Positions 8,863 to 16,673 of a stretch of 64,000 nt of DNA are shown piece by piece. Made by a program: the position numbers and the translations under genes. The stretch lies in NCBI GenBank assembly GCA_963667005.1, contig OY762937.1, forward strand, positions 2,108,001 through 2,172,000, read 5' to 3'. This DNA is from G963662605 sp963667005 (GTDB taxonomy: Bacteria; Bacteroidota; Ignavibacteria; Ignavibacteriales; Ignavibacteriaceae). The notes under the pieces are model-generated. The model was given only the letters and a program-made list of their open reading frames with translations. It was not told the DNA's origin and did no database searches. The first letter of the stretch is position 1. Each line of letters begins with the position of its first letter.

Positions 8863-10770
8863 ATGTCGCAAAGAACAATTCCACAGTTATTTGAAGAAAG
8901 TGTACAACGCTATCCTGAGAATATTCTCATGTGGGATAAAACCGGGGCAGCGTACGAAGGTTTTACCTATAAACAGATGCATGAGCGAGTGTATTCATTT
9001 GCTGCAGGACTGCAGTCAATCGGATTATCTGCGGGTGATAGAGTGGCTTTAATTGCTGAGGGCAGGCGGGACTGGGTTACATCTGAGCTTGCCGTCCTGT
9101 ATTCCCGTGCTGTTGATGTGCCTATATCAGTGAAGATTGATGAAAGTTCAGATCTTAAATTCCGGCTGGCACATTCAGGATGCAAAATGGTCATCTGTTC
9201 GGCTGGACAGCGGGACAAAATCTGGGCTGTGCGAAATGACCTTCCTGACCTGGAAAAAATCATATTGCTTGATATGCCTTCTGAACTTAAAACTGATGAG
9301 ATGTTTATCGGGGACGTCATCAGTCGTGGTGATGAATGGCTTAAACACAATAGGCATGTTTTTGAGGCTCGCAGGCATGCAATCCGGGAAAATGATTTGG
9401 CAAATATCTGCTACACCTCCGGAACGACTGCCGATCCCAAGGGCATTATGCTCACACATAGAAACTATACCTCCAATGTTGAGCAGTCAACGGCATTGCT
9501 ATACATACCGGAACACTATGTATCGCTTCTTATTCTGCCGTGGGATCACGCGTTTGCCCATACCGCCGGTATTTACACATTAATGAAAAACGGTGCCAGC
9601 ATGGCAGCGGTGCAGGTTGGTAAAACGGCAATGGAAACCCTAAAAAATATTCCGGTCAATATAAAAGAAACAAAACCGACATTCCTGCTGAGTGTGCCTT
9701 CATTAGCGAAAAGTTTCCGAAAGAACATTGAGAAAGGAATTAGAGAGAAAGGTCCGAAAGTTGAAAAACTCTTTAACAGGGCATTGACTTTTGCTATTGA
9801 TTATAACGGCACAGGCAATAATCGCGGCAAAGGATTAAAAAAATTAAAATACCCGTTATACCTCCTGTATGATAAAATACTGTTTAGTAAAATCCGTGAA
9901 AACTTTGGCGGGAGGCTTGAGTTTTTTATCGGCGGCGGGGCACTATTGGATATTGAATTGCAAAGATTTTTTTATGCAATCGGGATTCCCATGTTTCAGG
10001 GCTACGGTCTGTCAGAATCCGCCCCGGTTATTTCCTCGAACGTGCCAGCCTGCCATAAAATGGGATCATCCGGTAAGCTGGTTAAAGACCTTGAGTTGAG
10101 AATTTGCGATGATAAGGGGAATGCTCTTCCTGTCGGGCAGACAGGGGAGATTGTCGTTAAAGGGGAAAACGTCATGGCGGGTTACTGGAAGAACGAAAAA
10201 GCTACTGCCGAAACCGTGAAGGACGGCTGGCTCTATACCGGCGACCTCGGCTACATAGATAAAGAAGGATTTTTGTATGTCATGGGCAGATTCAAAAGTC
10301 TGCTTATAGCAAATGATGGCGAGAAATACAGTCCCGAAGGAATCGAAGAAGCCATTACGGAAACATCTCCGTTCATAACACAAATCATGTTATATAATAA
10401 TCAATCACCATATACCGTTGCTTTGATTGTGCCCAACAAAGAAGTCCTGAATAATTATGTTAAAAGTCAGGGACTCGATTTTTCGACCATGGAAGGGCAG
10501 GATGCCGCGTTGAAGAAAATCGAAGAAGAAATTGCTGCATTCAAAGAAGGCGGAAAATTCGGCGGGATGTTCCCGAACCGCTGGCTGCCCGCTGCTGTCG
10601 CAGTGCTGGGAGAAGGCTTCACCGAACAGAACCATTTCATGAACAGCACCCTGAAAATGGTCCGCGGCAAAATCACCGCATTCTACCAAAACAGAATAGA
10701 CTATCTCTACACTCCGGAAGGGAAAGATATCTGCAATCATCAAAACAGGAATATTATAAGTAGATTATAG
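8863..10770 (+). CDS. Long-chain fatty-acid-CoA ligase (AMP-forming)
   Basis: 635 residues, full length for the FAA1-type long-chain acyl-CoA synthetases. It shows the AMP-binding motif 'ICYTSGTTADPKGIMLTH', the 'GYGLSESAPVISSN' motif, 'GWLYTGDLGYIDKEGFLYV' and a C-terminal domain beginning 'GRFKSLLIANDGEKYSPEG'. Known reaction: fatty acid + ATP + CoA to acyl-CoA, at the inner face of the membrane. ATG start, 142 bp after the divergent ABC gene. Followed by a REP-like palindrome rather than a classical terminator. Chain-length specificity cannot be judged. Confidence 0.92.
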   Translation: MSQRTIPQLFEESVQRYPENILMWDKTGAAYEGFTYKQMHERVYSFAAGLQSIGLSAGDRVALIAEGRRDWVTSELAVLYSRAVDVPISVKIDESSDLKFRLAHSGCKMVICSAGQRDKIWAVRNDLPDLEKIILLDMPSELKTDEMFIGDVISRGDEWLKHNRHVFEARRHAIRENDLANICYTSGTTADPKGIMLTHRNYTSNVEQSTALLYIPEHYVSLLILPWDHAFAHTAGIYTLMKNGASMAAVQVGKTAMETLKNIPVNIKETKPTFLLSVPSLAKSFRKNIEKGIREKGPKVEKLFNRALTFAIDYNGTGNNRGKGLKKLKYPLYLLYDKILFSKIRENFGGRLEFFIGGGALLDIELQRFFYAIGIPMFQGYGLSESAPVISSNVPACHKMGSSGKLVKDLELRICDDKGNALPVGQTGEIVVKGENVMAGYWKNEKATAETVKDGWLYTGDLGYIDKEGFLYVMGRFKSLLIANDGEKYSPEGIEEAITETSPFITQIMLYNNQSPYTVALIVPNKEVLNNYVKSQGLDFSTMEGQDAALKKIEEEIAAFKEGGKFGGMFPNRWLPAAVAVLGEGFTEQNHFMNSTLKMVRGKITAFYQNRIDYLYTPEGKDICNHQNRNIISRL

Positions 10771-10842
10771 AGCGGTCTTCTCGATACACTCCGACTGAAG
10801 TCGGAGCACCCGCCGAAATCGGGCAAGCTCTAAGACCTCTAA
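10771..10842. repeat. Palindromic intergenic repeat, copy 1
   Basis: Outer arms 'ggtcttct' and 'taagacct' are roughly complementary. Inside is a perfect 7-bp hairpin 'ctccgac tgaa gtcggag' and a second 'cccg..cggg' hairpin. The same design occurs at 11591-11658, on the other side of the PQ-loop-like gene. Probably a member of a dispersed repeat family; may also serve as a transcription end for the flanking convergent genes. Confidence 0.6.
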
Positions 10843-10886
10843 GTTAAAACAAAATTACTTATTATGTAATCTTATGCTTTTCTTGG

Positions 10887-11483
10887 TTATAGTTTATTCT
10901 GTTGCCCTAACTTCTCACCGATTCGAAATTGGATTAGTGAGTAGATGAGAGTATTGAGAATAAATATATAGATTATGAATCCCGAATTGGCGAAAGTAAA
11001 TTGCTTGAGAGTTAAAAGTGTGAATACAATTCCGATTGGGGCTGCGATCCACGGCCAGGCTATCTCCGAATCGGGATACTTGTATGCCTTTACGAGCGTA
11101 GGTACTGCAGCCAAACCATCGGCTATAATACTGAAAATAATAGCAATGTTGCCGACTTTGGTAATCTGCCATAGAATAAGTCCGAGTATCGAAAGGGCGC
11201 CGCACATCAGATCAAACCTTGTTAATTCCCATTTTGCTTTCTTATTGACAAACGATGCTATAAATGTTAGCAGGGGAAGGAAGCCTGTGCTTAAAGTCAT
11301 TAAAGATTCCAAGCCGACTGCTTGTTGAATTTGGGCAGCGAAAGCTATACAGGGGGCTACAGACCAAAGCAGGAAAGATACACGGTTAGGTTGGACTCTG
11401 CCTTTGACCGTATCAATCAAATAGGCAAGCGAACCGATCGCTCCGATTACCGTACCTATGATAACAAACCCTGGACTCGACAT
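10887..11483 (-). CDS. Small membrane protein with PQ-loop-like repeats
   Basis: 198 residues, about six to seven hydrophobic helices. Two similar segments, 'GAIGSLAYLIDTVKGRVQPN' and 'IADGLAAVPTLVKAYKYPDS', have the P..D/K..P layout of PQ-loop/SWEET-type transporters, followed by 'WSVAPCIAF' and 'WPWIAAPIGI'. I recognise the general fold only; the substrate is unknown. It stands alone between two related palindromic repeats. High content of small and aliphatic residues fits an inner-membrane protein. Confidence 0.7.
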   Translation of the reverse strand: MSSPGFVIIGTVIGAIGSLAYLIDTVKGRVQPNRVSFLLWSVAPCIAFAAQIQQAVGLESLMTLSTGFLPLLTFIASFVNKKAKWELTRFDLMCGALSILGLILWQITKVGNIAIIFSIIADGLAAVPTLVKAYKYPDSEIAWPWIAAPIGIVFTLLTLKQFTFANSGFIIYIFILNTLIYSLIQFRIGEKLGQQNKL

Positions 11484-11590
11484 GAACCGCTCAAAATTAT
11501 TACAAAAGGGAAATAAGAATTAAACCAAATCTAAGAATTAAAGGACATTTTTGTTGGGGAAAATCCAACTGTCGGCTAACTTCGTACACG

Positions 11591-11658
11591 TCGGTCTTCT
11601 CGGTGCCTCGACAAGCTCGGCAGCCTAGCACCGGCTAAAGCCGGACACTCGAAGACCT
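11591..11658. repeat. Palindromic intergenic repeat, copy 2
   Basis: Outer arms 'ggtcttctcg' and 'cgaagacc' pair; inside are 'gacaagctcggc' and a perfect hairpin 'ccggctaaagccgg' (11631-11644). Related to 10771-10842. The CTAAAG core is also shared with the palindromes at 63650-63790. The stretch 11484-11810 holds no gene. Confidence 0.6.
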
Positions 11659-11660
11659 TT

Positions 11661-11694
11661 TAAAACGAAAAAAGCAGATATCGCTATCTGCTTT
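11661..11694 (-). terminator. Rho-independent terminator for the AraC-type gene
   Basis: A perfect 10-bp stem (11671-11680 with 11685-11694) with a 4-base loop. Read on the minus strand it is followed by a T-rich tract, so it ends transcription arriving from the minus-strand AraC gene. Confidence 0.7.
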
Positions 11695-11809
11695 GTAGGT
11701 GCGGAAAGTAAGGGAAATCATTTGATTTATATAAATATGTGAATGTAATCGCAAAATGTTGTAATTCCGGGGCGAGATCATAAAAGTAACCCACTACAAT
11801 TAAAGCAAA

Positions 11810-12700
11810 TCAATTCATCATTTTATTCTGAAATTCTTTCGGACTAACTCCGACCTCTTTCTTAAATAATCTGGAAAAGTAAGGCGGATTTTCGAATCCG
11901 AGATCATATGCAATCTCAGCGATACTTTTTTGGCCTTCTACCAGTAAATTTTTTGCTTCAGTAATAACAAACAGGTGAATTAATTCCAGAGCAGTTTTGC
12001 CCGTCTCCTGCTTCAACAAATCACTCAAATACTTTGGAGACAAATTTAGTTCTGATGCCATGTAATTTACTGTCGGCATACCTTTACCACCATTGATGCC
12101 GGCGCTGAAACATTTATGTAATATTTCATAAAATTTTGATTCAATAATTCCGGACAAAGGTTTACGGTCGATAAACTGTCTTTTATAGAAACGCTGTGCG
12201 TATTTTAATAAAGAATCCAGATGTGACAAGATGATTGCCTTGCTGAATTCATCAGTGTTATTGTGATACTCAGTTTCTATTTTGTGATACAACGACCACA
12301 TAGTTTCTTTTTCTTTAGGAGTAAGATGAAGTGCTTCATTAATTTCATAGTCAAAAAAGCTATACTTTTTTATTTCTGCAAATAACGGGTTCCCCAGCAG
12401 ATAATCCTCATGAATATAAATTGTGAATCCGACTTCTTTTATTACAACATCGTGAATTTTTAATTTTTGTCTCGGCTTAAAAAAATACATAAACCCTTTA
12501 TCGCTGTCGTATTTTGTTTTACCATACCAAAACTCTCCGCTCTCAATCTTTTTTAAGCAGATAATATAAAAGTCATGTGTAAGTTCCATATCAGTCAAAA
12601 TAGGACTGCTGCTGTCGAATTGAATTAATCCGAAAAGGGGATTTTCCGGAGCCGGGCCTCCCATATATTCGAACAAGTCGTTGATTTTCTTGAAATGCAT
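11810..12700 (-). CDS. AraC family transcriptional regulator
   Basis: 296 residues. The C-terminal ~100 residues contain the paired helix-turn-helix of AraC/XylS proteins: 'VNYMASELNLSPKYLSDLLK' for the first and 'SIAEIAYDLGFENPPYFSRL' with 'FKKEVGVSPKEF' for the second. The N-terminal ~180 residues form the cupin-like sensing domain common in Bacteroidota members ('FDSSSPILTDMELTHDFYII'). The gene lies downstream of, and co-directional with, the enzymes at 12787-15577, so it probably controls that set (inference). The ligand is unknown. Confidence 0.92.
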   Translation of the reverse strand: MHFKKINDLFEYMGGPAPENPLFGLIQFDSSSPILTDMELTHDFYIICLKKIESGEFWYGKTKYDSDKGFMYFFKPRQKLKIHDVVIKEVGFTIYIHEDYLLGNPLFAEIKKYSFFDYEINEALHLTPKEKETMWSLYHKIETEYHNNTDEFSKAIILSHLDSLLKYAQRFYKRQFIDRKPLSGIIESKFYEILHKCFSAGINGGKGMPTVNYMASELNLSPKYLSDLLKQETGKTALELIHLFVITEAKNLLVEGQKSIAEIAYDLGFENPPYFSRLFKKEVGVSPKEFQNKMMN

Positions 12701-12786
12701 CCAAATCTTCCTTTAATAATCGGAGTATTTATAAATATTGCATATTTATTACAATTTCTCCTACTAAAATCTTATATCCGTGATCT

Positions 12787-13014
12787 CTAGTATTTATATC
12801 CTGGTTTTTTGTACAGTTTCCCTGAACCATTTAAAATATCCGTCTGATAAACCTTCTCTTTCCATTCATCCGGCCCTATTTCTTCTAATGATACGGAAAC
12901 AGATTCTTCTCCGTAGTTCAAAACATTCATTACATCTTTCGTAATTCTGTCAACCAGTTCGGTTTTCTGCTGTTCTGATTTTCCCGGCCAAAGTTTTACT
13001 ATAACATGCGGCAT
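12787..13014 (-). CDS. 4-oxalocrotonate tautomerase family protein, PptA-like
   Basis: 75 residues. After Met removal the catalytic Pro1 is exposed ('PHVIVKLWPGKSEQQK'). The ending 'LYKKPGY' and the core 'VSVSLEEIGPDEWKEKVY' closely follow E. coli PptA (YdcE). Known chemistry: keto-enol tautomerisation with Pro1 as base; the natural substrate is not known for this branch. It is the last enzyme gene of the minus-strand run from 15577, with 'aaaggaat' just ahead of the start. Confidence 0.88.
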   Translation of the reverse strand: MPHVIVKLWPGKSEQQKTELVDRITKDVMNVLNYGEESVSVSLEEIGPDEWKEKVYQTDILNGSGKLYKKPGYKY

Positions 13015-13420
13015 TTATTATTCCTTTCCAAATATTTATTTCGCAGATATACTTGAGTAGCAACTTCAAAGTTGCTGAACGAGATCGAATGCTTATCATC
13101 GAATTCAGGGACAAACTGCCTTTATATTTGATTTTGTAAGCTTCATCGATTCTATCGTTAATGTCACCTTCAACCAACTCAAACATTATTTCCTTTGTCA
13201 TGCCCGCTGCTATTATTCTGCCGGCTTTTTGTTTAATTGCCGACTTATACCAGCTAGAATTTATTCCGTTATAAGCTCGCACGAAGAGTTCATCATTAAA
13301 AACAACAGACCAGATCCAGGTTGGCGTCCCGTATGTTATCCCGTCTGCACGAAAAGGGGAAATATGCAAATCGTCCGTTTCATCTATTAATTTTATTTCA
13401 TCCTTATCCCATTCAGACAT
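12950..13420 (-). CDS. DUF2255 family protein with probable C-terminal frameshift
   Basis: The first ~118 residues match DUF2255: 'TDDLHISPFRADGITYGTPT', 'WIWSVVFNDELFVRAYNG', 'SWYKSAIKQKAGRIIAAG' and 'IDEAYKIKYKGS'. The family normally ends shortly after the 'R.ATL.L' segment. Here the frame runs about 38 residues further ('LLKYICEINIWKG' onward) and overlaps the tautomerase gene by 65 bases in another frame. Another minus-strand frame stops at 13036-13038. A single-base indel near 13060-13070 is likely. Function of DUF2255 unknown; the context suggests small-molecule oxidation or detoxification. Confidence 0.75.
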   Translation of the reverse strand: MSEWDKDEIKLIDETDDLHISPFRADGITYGTPTWIWSVVFNDELFVRAYNGINSSWYKSAIKQKAGRIIAAGMTKEIMFELVEGDINDRIDEAYKIKYKGSLSLNSMISIRSRSATLKLLLKYICEINIWKGIINAACYSKTLAGKIRTAENRTG

Positions 13421-13437
13421 TTTCTTAACTCCTTGCG

Positions 13438-13887
13438 TTATAACTTTTTATAGTCCTCGTCACTGACAACCTCAAGCCATTCGGTGCTGGGGTTGGCACC
13501 GGGAATTTCAAATGCAATATGAGAAAACCAGGAATCGGCTTTTGCACCGTGCCAATGTTTTACTCCAGCCGGAATATAAACAATTGAGCCTTCCTGCAGA
13601 CTATCAGCATCTTTTCCTTCTTCCTGATACCAGCCTTCACCAGCAGTGCAGATAAGCATCTGTCCACCTGCGCTTTCAGCATGATGAACATGCCAGTTGT
13701 TCCGGCATCCAGGTTCAAAAGTTACGTTTGCAAGAAATATAGGGGTCTCGCCCGGTTTTGTCAACGGATTCAGAAACGAATTTCCTATAAAATATTTAGA
13801 AAATAGATCGTTGGGCTTTCCTAACCCGAACATATTTACTTTTTCAAATTCATCTTTATTATTGTATTTCATAACTTTTTTCCTCAC
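13438..13887 (-). CDS. Cupin domain protein
   Basis: 149 residues, a single cupin barrel. Motif 1 metal ligands are seen in 'NNWHVHHAESAGGQMLICTA' (His-x-His, Glu) and motif 2 in 'GSIVYIPAGVKHWHGA'. This is the type commonly encoded next to carboxymuconolactone decarboxylase-family genes, as here (15 bp gap). It likely binds a divalent metal and acts on a small organic compound; the substrate is unknown. Two Met codons near the start ('MRKKVMKYNN') leave the start uncertain by 5 residues. Confidence 0.88.
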   Translation of the reverse strand: MRKKVMKYNNKDEFEKVNMFGLGKPNDLFSKYFIGNSFLNPLTKPGETPIFLANVTFEPGCRNNWHVHHAESAGGQMLICTAGEGWYQEEGKDADSLQEGSIVYIPAGVKHWHGAKADSWFSHIAFEIPGANPSTEWLEVVSDEDYKKL

Positions 13888-13902
13888 AAATTAAAATTTT
13901 TC

Positions 13903-14664
13903 TTAACTATTCTCCGGTATCACTTCGTTTATGCATGCTATCGCATTCAACGTTCTTGGGAATCCCATATATGGCAGAGATTGAGTAATAGCTGAAAGTA
14001 AGGTGTTTTTATCATTCCCCACATTCAGATTACCGATGACATGAGACTTCACTTGGGGTTCGCACCCCCCCAACGCACTGAGAATACATAAGGTTAATAA
14101 TTCCCTGGTTTTCAAATCCAAACCGCTTCTGGTATAAATATCACCGAAACAAAATGCCGACAGATAATTTTGAATATGTTTTTGATTATCCGGTGCATTT
14201 TTATGCATTTGATCAATAACCTCTCCGAAAATGGATTTCTGCACTTTCAATCCTTCGTCAAACCGGGTTTCCTCTGTTACCTGTTTTTGACTTTCTATCG
14301 GGAGAACAATATTTCTTACTTTGTAAATCTCGTTAATTTGCTGAATTGCATTGAGTGTTTTGGGAAATCCCAAATACGGCGCACATTGATAAACAGCTTC
14401 TTTGATCTCGACGGGTGACAATCCAACATGTAATGCAGCCAAAACGTGTGCTTTTAGTTGTTCCATATTTTGGTTTGTCGTTAATACTACCAGGGTAATC
14501 AGTTCCCTTAATTTGTCAGATAAATTTCCCTGATAGAAAACCTCGCCGAAAATAAAGCGGTTCAGCATCTCTTGTAAGTCGGGATCAGTTTCGCTCAACG
14601 GCCCTACATGATCGCCAAATAAGACTTTGAATTTTTCCTTACTTAATTCTGCTCTATTCATCAT
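13903..14664 (-). CDS. Carboxymuconolactone decarboxylase family protein, two CMD domains
   Basis: 253 residues formed by two tandem CMD/AhpD-like units: about 15-110 ('LSDKLRELITLVVLTTNQ', 'LKAHVLAALHVGLSPVEIKE') and about 140-250 ('LDLKTRELLTLCILSALGG', 'VKSHVIGNLNVG'). Each ends in 'PYLGFPKTLNAI' or 'PYMGFPRTLNAI'. The AhpD-type CxxC pair is absent, so a peroxidase partner role is unlikely; decarboxylase or a related activity is possible. Member of the enzyme run shared with cupin, DUF2255, tautomerase and aldo/keto reductase. Confidence 0.9.
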   Translation of the reverse strand: MMNRAELSKEKFKVLFGDHVGPLSETDPDLQEMLNRFIFGEVFYQGNLSDKLRELITLVVLTTNQNMEQLKAHVLAALHVGLSPVEIKEAVYQCAPYLGFPKTLNAIQQINEIYKVRNIVLPIESQKQVTEETRFDEGLKVQKSIFGEVIDQMHKNAPDNQKHIQNYLSAFCFGDIYTRSGLDLKTRELLTLCILSALGGCEPQVKSHVIGNLNVGNDKNTLLSAITQSLPYMGFPRTLNAIACINEVIPENS

Positions 14665-14716
14665 AATGTGCCTATGTTCTCAATCTTTTGTGACAATGAA
14701 AGTGTTAATTTAGGAA

Positions 14717-15577
14717 TTAACTCTTAGCGTATACTGGAAAGATGCTGGCATTACCGTAATCCTTTATTCTTTCTAAATTTTTCAGAAAATCCATATCTTC
14801 GGAAGACATAACAAAATCCACGTCTGCATTGTTTCTCATGTGTTCCGGATTTGCAGTCTTAGGAAGGGGAAGAAGCCCAAGTTCCAGACAGTAGCGGATG
14901 GACAATTGCGGCACTGATACGCCATATTTTCCCGCGATACTCAAAACTTCCTTATTTTTCATTAATTCACCATGTGCCACAGGTGAATAAGCCTCCACAA
15001 GTATGTTGTTTTTCTGGCAATACTGGATAAGTTCATTAGGAGTATTACTGATATGTGTTAGAATCTGATTTACCATTGGTTTGACGGAACATGATTCAAG
15101 TATGTTGTCGATATCTGTTTTTTCAAAGTTGGATATGCCTATGGTGCGAAGTTTACCTGCTTTGTATGCTTCTTCAAGAGCTCTCCACGCTTCTTTGTTT
15201 CCTTCAAAGTAATGATCAGTATCAAGGAATTTTGACCATGGTTTCGGACTATGAATTATCATCATATCAACAAAATCCAGTCCTAATGCTTGGATAGAAT
15301 CATCAATTGAAGCCACAGCTTCTTTATATGATTTTATTTCCGCTGCAAGTTTTGTGGTCACAAATAATTCCTCTCTGTTCAAACCACTCTCTTTAATTCC
15401 TTTTCCTACTCCACTTTCGTTCATATATGCCTGAGCAGTATCAATATGCCGGTAACCAATTTTTACGGCATCTTTAACGGCCTGAACGGCGTCGTTATTA
15501 TCAATCATCCAGGTCCCAAGACCCAATTTCGGGATCTCAATCCCGTTCAACAGTGTAAATTTCTCATCTAAAATCAT
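14717..15577 (-). CDS. Aldo/keto reductase
   Basis: 286 residues, a typical AKR barrel. Catalytic tetrad residues are visible: Asp and Tyr in 'YRHIDTAQAYMNESGVG', Lys in 'LFVTTKL' and His in 'MMIIHSP'. Also seen are the family segments 'RTIGISNFEKTDI' and 'LLPLPKTANPEHM'. It belongs to the AKR5-like bacterial group (2,5-diketo-gluconate reductase/glyoxal reductase style). NADPH-dependent reduction of a carbonyl is expected. First gene of the minus-strand enzyme run. Confidence 0.92.
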   Translation of the reverse strand: MILDEKFTLLNGIEIPKLGLGTWMIDNNDAVQAVKDAVKIGYRHIDTAQAYMNESGVGKGIKESGLNREELFVTTKLAAEIKSYKEAVASIDDSIQALGLDFVDMMIIHSPKPWSKFLDTDHYFEGNKEAWRALEEAYKAGKLRTIGISNFEKTDIDNILESCSVKPMVNQILTHISNTPNELIQYCQKNNILVEAYSPVAHGELMKNKEVLSIAGKYGVSVPQLSIRYCLELGLLPLPKTANPEHMRNNADVDFVMSSEDMDFLKNLERIKDYGNASIFPVYAKS

Positions 15578-15622
15578 GACTTATTATCCTTTTTTTATTT
15601 ACTAACGATACAAATCTACTCA

Positions 15623-15635
15623 AACCAATTTGGTT
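15623..15635. promoter_or_regulatory. Candidate operator palindrome upstream of the aldo/keto reductase operon
   Basis: A perfect dyad 'aaccaatttggtt' lies about 45 bp upstream of the first gene of the enzyme operon. Position and symmetry suggest a repressor or activator site. No transcription data; AraC proteins more often use direct repeats. Confidence 0.3.
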
Positions 15636-15960
15636 GAACTTATACAAAAGGCGGAAATACGTATACACTTTTCCAATGGAGTAATGAATGATTTTCTATG
15701 AAACCATAGAAATAAAAAAAATTATAAATCATTGATATATGGCACGTACACTTTTTGGAGAAGGGGTACTTTTTTTCTCCTTTATATTAGGTTGGATTTT
15801 TAGCCTGATATAGTTCTATACTTAACATGTGCGAAATCTGTGCTGAGGGCACTGAAGCGAGTAATATATTAGACTTTTGAAGAAATAGATATCAAGAACA
15901 ACCCATAATCAGATTATCATGCGCGTTGATGTGTAAACGGAGAATCAGTCCAGATACATC
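15636..15960. other. Intergenic stretch with no recognisable gene
   Basis: AT-rich sequence upstream of the aldo/keto reductase operon. I see no convincing reading frame or RNA; it probably holds the operon promoter. Confidence 0.4.
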
Positions 15961-15963
15961 GGG

Positions 15964-16032
15964 AGAACCCCGGAAGTCCGCCTAGGCGGATTGTATCCTT
16001 AACGGTTTTTCCCAGTGGGACCGCATTCAACT
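15964..16032 (-). pseudogene. Decayed tRNA-Ser copy
   Basis: On the minus strand, blocks shared with the intact tRNA-Ser 80 bp away appear in the same order: 'gttgaatgcgg', the exact 15-mer 'aaaaccgttaaggat' and 'cttccggggttc'. Two palindromic insertions break the cloverleaf: 'cccactggg' at the anticodon and 'tccgcctaggcgga' (15977-15990) in the variable arm. Acceptor stem and most of the D arm are missing. It cannot be a working tRNA. Confidence 0.7.
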
Positions 16033-16066
16033 TGAAGAACGAAGCGATGAAATCCCGGCTTGTCGT

Positions 16067-16098
16067 TTAAAAAGAAAAAGGCAGTCAAAAGACTGCCT
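16067..16098 (-). terminator. Rho-independent terminator of tRNA-Ser
   Basis: A perfect 8-bp stem (16079-16086 with 16091-16098) and AAAA/TTTT loop. Read on the minus strand it is followed by a T-rich tract (complement of 16068-16078). It lies 12 bases past the tRNA 3' end. Confidence 0.8.
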
Positions 16099-16109
16099 AA
16101 ATTCGTTTG

Positions 16110-16196
16110 CGGAGAGTCAGGGATTCGAACCCCGGAAGGACTTGCATCCTTAACGGTTTTCAAGACCGCCGCATTCAACCGCTCTGCCAACTCTCC
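16110..16196 (-). tRNA. tRNA-Ser (anticodon UGA)
   Basis: An 87-nt class II tRNA. The acceptor stem GGAGAGT pairs with ACTCTCC, with G as discriminator base. The anticodon loop 'CTTGAAA' gives UGA, the variable arm is long ('taaggatgcaagtcctt') and the T loop is 'ggttcgaatcc'. CCA is not encoded. Standalone gene with its own terminator. Confidence 0.96.
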
Positions 16197-16435
16197 GAGC
16201 ACTTTACTTTGTTTCAGTAAATGAAATAAAATCAAGCCTTATAATTTAGGGAATAATAATTTTTTTACCAAAAAAATCTTCAGCCCTTGATTGAAAATCT
16301 TTTTCTTACTCAGAACATCTTCAAAACAAAAAAACAAGTGATTTATTTTAATTATTTGTTAAAATTAATTTGGAGATAATTCCATCTCTCCATAATTTTC
16401 TAACAGATAACACGGTCACGAAGCTGTTAACAAAA

Positions 16436-16444
16436 TGTGGATAA
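16436..16444 (-). promoter_or_regulatory. DnaA box
   Basis: TGTGGATAA, the exact complement of consensus TTATCCACA. First of three same-orientation sites in front of dnaA. Confidence 0.7.
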
Positions 16445-16575
16445 CTTTGAGCTGTGAAATCGTTCCACAAAAGGGCATTTTTAAATGCCTAAACTTAGCT
16501 CGAATTTTGTTATTTAAGTTTTAAGAAAATTCCGCAAGTGGTAATAAAAACAAGAAGTTACAATTTTTAGGGAAA

Positions 16576-16584
16576 TGTGGATAA
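16576..16584 (-). promoter_or_regulatory. DnaA box
   Basis: Second exact TGTGGATAA, within the same 12-mer TGTGGATAACTT as the site at 16436. Confidence 0.7.
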
Positions 16585-16659
16585 CTTGTTAAGAAAAATC
16601 GCTTGTATATTTAGATAACGTTAAAACATTATTTTTTAAGAAGTTCTATTTTTCAGGAG

Positions 16660-16668
16660 TGTTGATAA
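16660..16668 (-). promoter_or_regulatory. DnaA box-like site at the dnaA start
   Basis: TGTTGATAA (one mismatch to consensus), followed by ACTTT as in the other two sites. It lies directly before the proposed ATG at 16674, where bound DnaA could repress its own gene. Confidence 0.45.
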
Positions 16669-16673
16669 CTTTA

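Larger units (their letters stand above)
16197..16673. other. Probable replication origin region (oriC) upstream of dnaA
   Basis: A 477-bp gene-free, AT-rich segment between tRNA-Ser and dnaA. It contains three same-orientation DnaA box-like sites sharing 'TGTGGATAACTT' or a near match, and long A/T tracts around 16250-16380 that could be the unwinding element. Position next to dnaA supports oriC; the usual dnaN/recF neighbours are absent, so it is not certain. Confidence 0.55.

Noticed and set aside
15999..16235. Open reading frame of 78 codons on the minus strand
   Set aside because: It runs through the intact tRNA-Ser and its decayed copy; peptides such as 'ERLNAAVLKTVKD' are translated tRNA.
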